From contig JASJYE010000032.1 in the NCBI GenBank assembly GCA_030123645.1, positions 1-12,832 of the forward strand: a DNA stretch of 12,832 nucleotides, written 5' to 3'. Positions 1 through 6,893 of this stretch are shown one piece after another. Origin of the DNA: Candidatus Hydrogenedentota bacterium. Lineage in GTDB: Bacteria > Hydrogenedentota > Hydrogenedentia > Hydrogenedentales > GCA-2746185. The notes under the pieces are model-generated. The model made no database searches. It worked only from the letters and a program-made list of their open reading frames with translations, and was not told the origin of the DNA. The stretch's first letter is position 1, and the number at the start of each line of letters is the position of its first letter. A program made the translations under genes and the position numbers.

Positions 1-698
1 AACTCCCCGTCCTCGAGTGCCTCCGCGCAGGGAAACGCCCCGCCTTAAAACTGTTTCTGCTTCGAAACGCGAAAGGCTTCGGCGAAATCCAAAAGGCCGC
101 GGCCGGCATCCCCGTCGAGACCTGCACGCGGGCCGACCTCGATAAACTAACACACGGCGGCGTGCATCAAGGCGTTGTCCTCGAAGCGGGGCCGCTGCCC
201 GTGATCGCGCTCGCGGAATGGCTCGATTCCCCTCCCCCCGACGACGCCATCGCCGTAATCCTCGACGGCGTCGAAGATCCCCACAACTTTGGGGCCATCG
301 TGCGTTCTGCGGCGGCCTGCGGCGCTCGCGCCGTCGTTTTTGCCAAGGATCGCGCCGCGCCCCTCTCTCCTGCCGCACTCAAGAGCGCCGCCGGCGGCAT
401 GGAATACGTGACGCTCGTCCGCACCACCAACCTCGTCCGCGCCATCGAAGCGCTCAAGAAGAGCGGCTTCTGGATCGCGGCCCTCGACCCCGATTCCGAG
501 CAATTGCTCTGGGAGGCCGACCTGACCGGCCGCATCGCCCTGGTAATCGGCTCGGAAGGCAAAGGGATCCGGCGCCTCGTCCGCGAGCATTGCGACCACC
601 GGCTCCGCATCCCCCTCGAAGGCCCGATTACCAGCCTAAACGCCTCCGTCAGCGCCGGGATCGCCCTCGCCGAATGCTTGCGCCAGCGGAAAGCATAG
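1..698 (+). CDS. rlmB: 23S rRNA 2'-O-ribose methyltransferase RlmB (TrmH/SpoU family), 5' end cut by window
   Basis: Predicted SAM-dependent SPOUT methyltransferase that 2'-O-methylates a 23S rRNA guanosine (G2251 in E. coli) during 50S assembly in the cytoplasm. The frame is open from the window edge (first whole codon at 3) and gives 231 residues. It begins at a PVLECLRAGKRP segment that normally lies within the first 5-15 residues of RlmB, so little is missing. An N-terminal L30e-like substrate domain leads into GGVHQGVV, then the three SPOUT trefoil-knot motifs: LDGVEDPHNFGAIVRSA (the N-x-G-x-x-x-R motif), VIGSEGKGI, and IPLEGPITSLNASVSAGIAL. The stop is TAG at 696-698. The knot motifs make the family certain. 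RlmB rather than another TrmH-type enzyme is inferred from the N-terminal domain and overall size. No terminator with a T-run follows it. Confidence 0.93.
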   Translation, partial: LPVLECLRAGKRPALKLFLLRNAKGFGEIQKAAAGIPVETCTRADLDKLTHGGVHQGVVLEAGPLPVIALAEWLDSPPPDDAIAVILDGVEDPHNFGAIVRSAAACGARAVVFAKDRAAPLSPAALKSAAGGMEYVTLVRTTNLVRAIEALKKSGFWIAALDPDSEQLLWEADLTGRIALVIGSEGKGIRRLVREHCDHRLRIPLEGPITSLNASVSAGIALAECLRQRKA

Positions 699-724
699 GC
701 GCGGAATCTACCGAAACCTCGCCT

Positions 725-807
725 GGGGTGCCACCGCCAAGCGCAGCTTGGGGGTGTATGGTGTTGGCTCCGAACGCACCCCCAAACGAGTTTGGCGGTG
801 GCACCCC
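725..807. repeat. Nested palindromic (REP/MITE-like) element
   Basis: A 16-bp perfect inverted repeat (GGGGTGCCACCGCCAA at 725-740, its complement at 792-807) encloses a second 9-bp perfect inverted repeat (TTGGGGGTG at 748-756, complement at 777-785). Each half also contains a small internal palindrome around CCAA...TTGG. The whole can fold into one long cruciform or hairpin. There is no T-run, so it is not a canonical terminator for rlmB, and no clear target duplication is visible. A repetitive-element identity is inferred; only one copy lies in this window. Confidence 0.7.
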
Positions 808-901
808 GACGGATCCTTGCGGGGGTTTCTGGGCATCACAGGTTTGGATATGTCCTTTCCCGAGGCCATGAAATCCGCTCTTCGCCTGAGACTCCTCGAA
901 G

Positions 902-930
902 GTGACCTCCTGAGGCAGCTTCCGTATAAT
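902..930 (+). promoter_or_regulatory. Sigma-70-like promoter of the glycan cassette
   Basis: GTGACC (902-907, 4 of 6 match to TTGACA), a 17-nt spacer, and a perfect TATAAT at 925-930. The expected start point is near 937, giving a very short leader before ATG 953. The upstream in-frame ATG at 929 lies inside the -10 box, so it could not be translated from this promoter. This is independent support for the start at 953. Confidence 0.65.
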
Positions 931-952
931 GGTGTTCGGCTGCGGAGGGGAC

Positions 953-2647
953 ATGAACGTACTGGGGATCGGGGGATACTCGCACGATTCCGCTGCCGCG
1001 CTGGTCTGCGACGGCCAGCTCGTGGCCGGGGTCGCCGAAGAACGCCTGACGCGCGTCAAACACCAGGGGGGTGCGCCCCGGGAGGCGGTCGCGTATTGCC
1101 TCGAGGCCGCGGGCCTGACGCGGGACGACATCGACCATGTCGGCTGCTATATGAAACCCGGCTACCGCATGGCGCGGCGTCTCGCGTACCGGATGCGGCA
1201 AATCCCGCGCAGCCCCCTCTACTCCGCCGCCTATGTGGGCTACGAACTCGTTCACAACGCGCAATATGTCCGTGACATGCGCGGCCTTTGCGGCCGCAAC
1301 GCGCGGCTCCATTATATGGAACACCATCCCGCGCACGCCGCGAGCGCCTATCTCGTCAGCCCTTTCGACGAGGCGGCGCTGCTGACCATCGATTATATCG
1401 GCGAATGGGCCTCGACTTGGTTCGGCATAGGCGAAGGGACGCGTATCAAGACCCTCGGCACGGTCGATTACCCGCATTCGCTCGGCGTGTTCTATTCGGC
1501 CATCACCGATTACCTCGGCTTCCTCCGCGCGAGCGACGAGTACAAGGTCATGGGGCTCGCGCCCTACGGCGAACCCGAATACTATGACGACCTCAAGAAG
1601 GTCGTCTGCATGAACGGCCGCGCGGACTATTCCATCGACCTCTCCTGGATCTCGTGGCACTACCGGCCCGGCTCGCGCCACGGCTATTTCTCCGATAAGT
1701 TCCTGAAACGTTATGGACCTCCCCGGAAAAAGGGCGCTGAGGTCGAACAACGCCACAAGAACATGGCGGCATCCGCCCAGAAGTTGCTTGAAGAATCCGT
1801 GCTTCAAATCGCCCGCGCGCTGCATGCGGAAACGGGCTCTCGAAACCTCTGCATGGCCGGGGGGGTTGCGCTAAACTGCGCCATGAACGGGCGAATTTTA
1901 CGCGAAGGCCCCTTCGAGAACATCTACGTCCAGCCCGCGTCGGGCGACGACGGAATCGCGATTGGCGCGGCGTTCCAGCTCCATCACGAAGCCACGGGAG
2001 CGCCGCGCGCGTTTGAGATGCATGATGCGCGGATCGGGCCGGAATTTTCGAACGAGGCCATCCGCGCCGCTCTCGACGCGACTGGGCTCGACTACGAGAC
2101 GCCGGCCGATCTCGAGGAGCGCAGCGCGGACCTCCTCGCCGAAGGCAAGATCGTCGGCTGGTATCAGGGCCGAATGGAATTTGGCCCGCGGGCCCTGGGG
2201 TCGCGCAGCATTCTCGCCGACCCGACGCGCGCCGACATGAAAGATCGCGTCAACGATGTCGTCAAGCACCGCGAATCGTTCCGGCCTTTCGCCCCGAGCT
2301 GTCTGAAAGAGCGCGCTTCGGAGTTTTTCGAGGGCTGCGCCGATTCCCCGTTCATGTTGTTCGTCTACCCCGTAGCCGAGGCGCATCGGAGACGGCTGCC
2401 CGCCATCACCCACGTCGACGGCACCGCGCGCGTCCAGACCGTCGACGCGAACTTGATGCCGCGGTATCACAAGCTGATCTCGGCCTTCGAAAATCGTCGC
2501 GGCGTACCGCTGGTGCTCAATACCTCCTTCAACGTCATGGGCGAGCCCATCGTCAACACGCCGGAAGACGCCGTGAAGTGTTATCTCGGGACGGGGATTG
2601 ACGCCCTCGCGATCGGCGACTGCCTCGCCGTGAAGAAGCAAACATGA
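953..2647 (+). CDS. NodU/CmcH/TobZ-type O-carbamoyltransferase
   Basis: Predicted cytoplasmic enzyme transferring a carbamoyl group from carbamoyl phosphate, via carbamoyl-AMP, to a sugar or small-molecule hydroxyl. It has 564 residues, normal for the family. The N-terminal Kae1/YrdC-like half carries HDSAAAL (11-17), the metal-binding HHPAHAASAY (124-133), YKVMGLAPYG (197-206), AGGVALN (302-308) and QPASGDDGIAIGAA (327-340). The C-terminal half carries GRMEFGPRALGSRSILADP (406-424), RESFRPFAP (440-448), HVDGTARVQTV (487-497) and LNTSFN (522-527). Start 953 is chosen because GGAGG lies at 944-948, because the family begins M-x-(V/I)LGI, and because the alternative ATG at 929 falls in the -10 box. 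Its stop overlaps the next ATG by ATGA. The acceptor cannot be read from sequence; the neighbours suggest a glycan or glycoside. Confidence 0.93.
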   Translation: MNVLGIGGYSHDSAAALVCDGQLVAGVAEERLTRVKHQGGAPREAVAYCLEAAGLTRDDIDHVGCYMKPGYRMARRLAYRMRQIPRSPLYSAAYVGYELVHNAQYVRDMRGLCGRNARLHYMEHHPAHAASAYLVSPFDEAALLTIDYIGEWASTWFGIGEGTRIKTLGTVDYPHSLGVFYSAITDYLGFLRASDEYKVMGLAPYGEPEYYDDLKKVVCMNGRADYSIDLSWISWHYRPGSRHGYFSDKFLKRYGPPRKKGAEVEQRHKNMAASAQKLLEESVLQIARALHAETGSRNLCMAGGVALNCAMNGRILREGPFENIYVQPASGDDGIAIGAAFQLHHEATGAPRAFEMHDARIGPEFSNEAIRAALDATGLDYETPADLEERSADLLAEGKIVGWYQGRMEFGPRALGSRSILADPTRADMKDRVNDVVKHRESFRPFAPSCLKERASEFFEGCADSPFMLFVYPVAEAHRRRLPAITHVDGTARVQTVDANLMPRYHKLISAFENRRGVPLVLNTSFNVMGEPIVNTPEDAVKCYLGTGIDALAIGDCLAVKKQT

Positions 2648-3774
2648 ATATCCTCATCCCGACGGCCGACTACCCGCCGATCGAAGGCGGAATCGCGACC
2701 CTCACGCGGCAGCTTTCCCGCGAACTCGCCGAGTTGGGACACGATGTCACCGTCATCGCACCGTATTTTCCCGGGCAACAGGAATTCGACGACGAAGAGC
2801 TGGTTTCCGTGCACCGATATCGCGGCTATGGCCTCGATTGGCTCCGCTTCTTTCCCATGCTCGCCGCCACACTACCAGGCATTAAACGGGCCGACGCGAT
2901 TCTCGGAATCAACATCGCATACGGCGGCCTCATCGGCATGCTCGCGCGCCGCTTCTTCGGCAAACCCTACGTCACCTTCGCCTACGCCTACGAGTTCCTC
3001 AAATTTCGACGCAATCCGATCCTCGCGCCCCTACTTCGCCGCGCCTACAGGCGATCTACGCTCGTCGTCGCAATCAGCTCGTTCACGCGAGACCGGCTCG
3101 AGGAATTCGGCGTGCCGGCTAGGCTGATCGAAACGATCCTGCCAGGGGCCACGAAGGTCGAAGCGCAGGGCGCGGAGGAAATCGAGCGCGTGAAGCGGAC
3201 CTACGATCTCAACGGTCACCGCGTGGTTCTCGCCGTCGGCAGAATGGTCCCGAGAAAGGGCCACACCACGCTGGTACGCGCCATGCCGAAGATCCTCGAG
3301 GCCCATCCCAATACTGTGCTGGTCTGTGCCGGGCGGGGACCCTGCATGGCCGAAACGTCACGCCTCGCGGAGACATTGGGCGTTGCGGACCACGTTCGGC
3401 TGCCCGGATACGTCCCCGACGACCACACCGCGGCCCTCTACAGCATCTGCGACGTATTCGCCCTCCCGACCGGGCGGGACGCCGGCGGCCAGGTCGAAGG
3501 CTTCGGCCTCGTTTTCGCGGAGGCGCATGCACACGGCAAGCCCGTCGTCGCCGGGCGCTCCGGTGGCGTCACGGACGCTGTCATCGACGGGGAAACAGGC
3601 CTGCTCGTTCCGCCTGAAGACCCCGAATCGCTCGCGGAATCGGTTGTGATGTTTCTAGACGACCCTGAAAAGGCGGCCCTCTTCGGGAAAAGGGGCAAGG
3701 ACCGCGTTGAGCGGGAATTGAACTGGCACCATTTCGCGCAGCGCCTCCTCGGGGCCCTCGAGGAGCGCCGATGA
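2644..3774 (+). CDS. GT4-family glycosyltransferase (first of two)
   Basis: Predicted retaining GT-B glycosyltransferase using an NDP-sugar, probably cytoplasmic or at the inner face of the membrane. It has 376 residues, typical for GT4. Visible features are the N-terminal glycine loop EGGIAT (14-19), ILPGA (165-169) at the start of the C-terminal Rossmann domain, the phosphate-contacting VGRMVPRKGH (198-207) with its R and K, LPGYVPDD (253-260), the E-x7-E pair E285/E293 in EGFGLVFAE, and GETGLLVPPEDPESL (316-330). The start is fixed by translational coupling (ATGA overlap with the carbamoyltransferase), and the stop overlaps the next gene in the same way. Donor and acceptor cannot be predicted. 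Together with the following GT4 it implies at least two sugar additions. Confidence 0.92.
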   Translation: MNILIPTADYPPIEGGIATLTRQLSRELAELGHDVTVIAPYFPGQQEFDDEELVSVHRYRGYGLDWLRFFPMLAATLPGIKRADAILGINIAYGGLIGMLARRFFGKPYVTFAYAYEFLKFRRNPILAPLLRRAYRRSTLVVAISSFTRDRLEEFGVPARLIETILPGATKVEAQGAEEIERVKRTYDLNGHRVVLAVGRMVPRKGHTTLVRAMPKILEAHPNTVLVCAGRGPCMAETSRLAETLGVADHVRLPGYVPDDHTAALYSICDVFALPTGRDAGGQVEGFGLVFAEAHAHGKPVVAGRSGGVTDAVIDGETGLLVPPEDPESLAESVVMFLDDPEKAALFGKRGKDRVERELNWHHFAQRLLGALEERR

Positions 3775-4937
3775 GAAGGTTCCGCGTCGCACACGTCATC
3801 ACGCGCCTATGCAACGGCGGCGCCCAGGAGAACACCTTTCATTCCGTCCGCCTCGCGGACCGCGACCGCTACGAGGTGGACCTCATCAGCGGCCCCACGA
3901 ATGGCAGTGAGGGGAGCATGGAAGAAACCGTGGAGCGCTCGGGTGTCGCTATACAGCGCGAACCCGCCCTTGTCCGCGAAATCTCACCTCTAAACGATCT
4001 AAAGGCTGTGCAGGGACTTACCAAGCGCTTCAAGGAGAAACGTTACGACATCGTGCACACACACACGTCGAAGGCGGGTGTTTTGGGACGGCTCGCCGCC
4101 AAGCGCGCGGCCACTCCCATCGTTATCCACACGCCGCACGGCAATATTTTCGACGGCTACTTCTCACCGTGGAAGACGCGACTCTTCGTTGAAGCGGAGC
4201 GCGCCGCGGCGAAGTGCACCGACCGCCTCGTCGAGCTAACGCCTGGCGGAGTCGACGAATATCTCGCCCAGGGCATCGGGACCCGCAGCCAATACGCCGT
4301 CATCTTCAGCGGGGTCGACATCTCTCCGTACGCGCATGCGATCGAGATGCGCGAAGCGACGCGTGCCGCGCTCGGCGTCGGCCCCGGCGATTTTTTGGTC
4401 GGCGGCGTGGGGCGCCTTGAACCCGTCAAGGGATTCACGTATTTTATTGCCGCGGCGCAGCGCATCGCTGAAGCCGACGCCGGGGTGCGTTTCATTCACG
4501 CGGGGCAAGGCTCTCTGGAAACCGAGTTGCGCGAGCAGGCCGCGCCCCTGGGCGGCCGGATGACGTTTTTGGGGCGGCGGGACGACGTGCCCGACCTCAT
4601 GGCCGCGATGGATCTTCTCGTCGTGCCATCTCTTAACGAAGGAATGGGCCGCGTTATCCTCGAGGCCGGGGCCGCGGGGTGCGCCGTGATCGCAACGAAT
4701 GTGGGCGGCGTGCCGGACATTGTACAAGACGATGTGACGGGGGTATTGGTGCCGCCGAAACGCGCGGGGGAGATCGCCGGGGCCGTTTTGGCCTTAGGCT
4801 CCGACCCGCCAAGGCTGCAGGCTATGGGAGAGGCTGCACGGAGATTCGTGATGCCGAACTTTGGCTTGGATCGCATGGTGATGCGCATAGAAGCTATGTA
4901 CGAAGAGCTAATCGAGGAGAAACGTCTTGAGCCCTGA
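3771..4937 (+). CDS. GT4-family glycosyltransferase (second of two)
   Basis: Predicted retaining GT-B glycosyltransferase of 388 residues. The N-terminal domain has RLCNGGAQEN (12-21) and VHTHTSKAGVLGR (95-107), a pattern common in GT4 enzymes of surface-polysaccharide and glycolipid clusters. The C-terminal domain has FSGVD (179-183), GVGRLEPVKGF (212-222), FLGRRDDVPDL (266-276), the E-x7-E pair E290/E298 in NEGMGRVILEAG, and DDVTGVLVPP (320-329). It is only distantly similar to the preceding GT4, so the two are unlikely to be a recent duplication. The ATGA overlap at 3771-3774 supports the start, and its 3' end overlaps the deacetylase start by 11 bp. A GlcNAc donor would fit the PIG-L deacetylase that follows, but this is inference. 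Confidence 0.92.
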   Translation: MRRFRVAHVITRLCNGGAQENTFHSVRLADRDRYEVDLISGPTNGSEGSMEETVERSGVAIQREPALVREISPLNDLKAVQGLTKRFKEKRYDIVHTHTSKAGVLGRLAAKRAATPIVIHTPHGNIFDGYFSPWKTRLFVEAERAAAKCTDRLVELTPGGVDEYLAQGIGTRSQYAVIFSGVDISPYAHAIEMREATRAALGVGPGDFLVGGVGRLEPVKGFTYFIAAAQRIAEADAGVRFIHAGQGSLETELREQAAPLGGRMTFLGRRDDVPDLMAAMDLLVVPSLNEGMGRVILEAGAAGCAVIATNVGGVPDIVQDDVTGVLVPPKRAGEIAGAVLALGSDPPRLQAMGEAARRFVMPNFGLDRMVMRIEAMYEELIEEKRLEP

Positions 4938-5648
4938 AGACGAATTCCTCTCGAAACAGCGATTTTTGGTGATTTCGCCCCATGCCGACGACGAGTCCTT
5001 CGGGTGCGCCGGCACGATGGCGCGAATCAAGGACCTGGGCGGCGAGGTTTATGTGATCGTGTGTTCCGTGGGCGATCTTAAGCACTACGACGGCACCGAA
5101 TCGATGGTGACGGGCGCCAGACGCGAAAGTGAATTGAACGAGGTCATGAAGTATCTTAAGGTTGATGATTTCGACGTCCTTTACCGCGACGCGCAAAGCC
5201 ATCTTCGTCTGGATGCAATCCCGCGCCGCGATCTCATCCACAAGATCGAAGAGGAGAGTAGGCTGTCCTACAACCGGCTACGGCCGACGATGGTGGCGAT
5301 CTCCGTCTCATCGTACAACCAAGATCACGAGGCCGTGTTTCGCGCGGCCTTTACGGCCGCCCGGCCCGGCGTGCCGGCGCTCAAAGCCTTTCAACCGCTG
5401 GTTATCGGTTACAACAACACGTCGCTCTTCTGGAGTCTGGAACGCGAGAAGTTTCATCCCAACTTTTATATCGACATTTCCCAATATCTCGATCGGAAAC
5501 TGACGGCGCTCTCGATGCACAAATCCAGATGCGCGATGCCATTCACCACTCCAGTGTGCAAAACGTCGAATACACCGCGCGTCTGCGCGGCAGCGAAATC
5601 TCAGTCGAAGCCGCCGAAGGCTACATGGTTTTCCGGCATGTCTTGTGA
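4927..5648 (+). pseudogene. PIG-L/LmbE-family N-deacetylase with a one-base deletion near the 3' end
   Basis: Predicted zinc-dependent deacetylase of N-acetyl-amino-sugar conjugates. The start is TTG 4927, 11 bp inside the preceding gene, with GAGGAG about 8 nt upstream. Zinc-site motifs are SPHADDESFGCAG (17-29; PHADDE in place of the usual PHPDDE) and NQDH (131-134). After codon 200 (5524-5526) the open frame turns into an arginine- and lysine-rich tail, unlike the family, that runs to 5736 inside a repeat. Reading from 5526 in the next frame gives Q-M-R-D-A-I-H-H, then YTARLRG, and ends EAAEGYMVFRHVL at TGA 5646-5648, a proper PIG-L C-terminus. Restoring one base near 5526 gives a normal 240-residue protein. 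The catalytic residues precede the break, so activity may survive. A sequencing or assembly error is equally possible. Confidence 0.88.
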
Positions 5649-5691
5649 CGGCCGGCGACGGCGCGGCCCAAGCTGGCAAATCGGCCTCAGA

Positions 5692-5842
5692 GTAAAAGGT
5701 GCTCTGTTGAAAACCACGAATACGATGTCATTCTGAGCGTTGGCGAAGAATCTCTTGAACCGGAAAAGTCTCTTCTTTGAAGAGATCCTTGCTGGGCTCA
5801 GGATGACACGAAGAGGGATTCAACAGAACAGGTAAAAGGCGC
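5692..5842. mobile_element. MITE-like palindromic insertion with flanking 11-bp direct repeats
   Basis: Direct repeats GTAAAAGGTGC (5692-5702) and GTAAAAGGCGC (5832-5842) differ at one base. Between them lie perfect 9-bp terminal inverted repeats TCTGTTGAA (5703-5711) and TTCAACAGA (5819-5827). An inner inverted repeat, TGTCATTCTGAGC (5726-5738) with GCTCAGGATGACA (5796-5808, one mismatch), continues through GAATCTCTT and AAGAGATCC toward the centre. The element encodes nothing. Its right direct repeat holds the hisG ribosome-binding site, so insertion appears to have duplicated that site. Whether the direct repeats are a true target duplication is inferred. The inner core resembles a short repeat I know from many environmental bacterial genomes. 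Confidence 0.75.
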
Positions 5843-5846
5843 AACA

Positions 5847-6893
5847 ATGAGCGACACAAAACTGGTCATCGGGATGCCCGCGGGCTCCCTTGCGGACCCC
5901 AAGCGCGGCGGGAGCCTCGTGAACCTCCTCAAGGGCGCGGGCTTCCAGGCACAAGGTTACGACGAGGGCGGCCCGACAAGCTTCCCGCTCAACGGCTTCC
6001 TCGTCGGGTGGGACGGGCGGCCACAGGAGTTCGGCGCGCAACTTGCCCTCGGCGAGGTCGACATCGCCATCTCCGGCGAGGACTGGATGCGCGAGCGCAC
6101 GCTCGAGTTGAAACACGAATACGGCCAGGACATTGAGCTGACCAAGGTACTCTCCCTCGAACGCGGCGAGGTGCGCATCGTCATCATCAAGATCGACGAC
6201 GGCCAAGAGGACTGCGAGGCGTGGCTCACGGGTCTCCTCTCGGAGAAGAAGCTCGTCTCAATGGTCTCCGAGATGCCGTACATCGCGGTCGAGTGGTTCC
6301 AAAACAAGGCCGCCGCGCTCGGCTTCGGCGAATCGCACAAATCGTTCTCGATCCAGAAATACAAGACGCCCCCAAAGATCGACGCGGGACTCGTCGTCTA
6401 CGAGACGTGGGGAAAGACCGAGGCCAAGGTCAAGCACGGCTCGGTCGATTTCGGCCTGGAGATTACCCAGTCCGGAAACGCGATTCGCAATTACGGCCTC
6501 AAGATCGCCGAGGTCGTCATGCGCTCCGAGGCCGGCGTATGGGCCAACCCCGCGCTCAAGCAGGACCCGGAGAAATACGATCTCGCGAAAATGGTCCTGC
6601 TCAATCTTTACGGCTCCATCTTCGCCGAACACAAAGTACTCGTAACCTTCAACTGCAAAAAAGACGGCGTCGGCGAAGTCCTCGCCTACCTCGAGAAAAA
6701 TAAGCTCTTCGGCACGGAGCCCACCATGAACGAGGGGACGAACTACGTGGAATTCAGCATCGAACTCGACGTGCGCGCTACCGATCTCACGCTCGCGAGG
6801 GTGCGTTACGAACTTGCCAAGCTCGGCGCGGCGGCGATCGAGACGATCCCCCTCGAATCCTCGATTCCGAGCCTTGACGTCATCGACTTCTAA
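5847..6893 (+). CDS. hisG: ATP phosphoribosyltransferase HisG, long form
   Basis: Predicted first enzyme of histidine biosynthesis, condensing ATP and PRPP to phosphoribosyl-ATP in the cytoplasm. It has 348 residues, somewhat longer than usual long-form HisG (about 280-300). The catalytic part has LVIGMPAGSL (6-15), LGEVDIAISGEDWM (68-81) and the PRPP-binding region DFGLEITQSGNAIRNYGLK (201-219), followed by VVMRSEAGVWANP (223-235). Residues 265-340 resemble the ACT-like C-terminal regulatory domain, with EPTM (291-294), KLGAAAIETIPLESSIPSL (325-343) and the typical ending. That domain confers histidine feedback inhibition in the family. AAAAGG at 5834-5839 lies 7 nt before ATG. The TAA overlaps the stop of the convergent gene. 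No other his gene is present, and the PRPP loop is divergent (SGNAI where TGTTL is common), so a HisG-like paralogue is possible. Confidence 0.8.
   Translation: MSDTKLVIGMPAGSLADPKRGGSLVNLLKGAGFQAQGYDEGGPTSFPLNGFLVGWDGRPQEFGAQLALGEVDIAISGEDWMRERTLELKHEYGQDIELTKVLSLERGEVRIVIIKIDDGQEDCEAWLTGLLSEKKLVSMVSEMPYIAVEWFQNKAAALGFGESHKSFSIQKYKTPPKIDAGLVVYETWGKTEAKVKHGSVDFGLEITQSGNAIRNYGLKIAEVVMRSEAGVWANPALKQDPEKYDLAKMVLLNLYGSIFAEHKVLVTFNCKKDGVGEVLAYLEKNKLFGTEPTMNEGTNYVEFSIELDVRATDLTLARVRYELAKLGAAAIETIPLESSIPSLDVIDF

Noticed and set aside
929..952. Upstream start for the carbamoyltransferase at ATG 929
   Set aside because: It lies inside the TATAAT box, has no Shine-Dalgarno, and adds eight residues not expected for the family.
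649..1131. 160-codon minus-strand ORF over the rlmB-carbamoyltransferase gap
   Set aside because: It reads through the nested palindrome (725-807), the promoter and the start of a real gene; its composition comes from the repeat.
836..1825. 329-codon minus-strand ORF opposite the carbamoyltransferase
   Set aside because: It mirrors a gene whose conserved motifs are all on the plus strand; high G+C content with third-position bias creates long antisense frames. The same applies to 1898-2641 and others inside the cassette.
5649..5736. In-frame C-terminal extension of the deacetylase
   Set aside because: It arises from the one-base deletion and ends inside the inserted palindromic element; the adjacent frame gives the family-like end at 5648.
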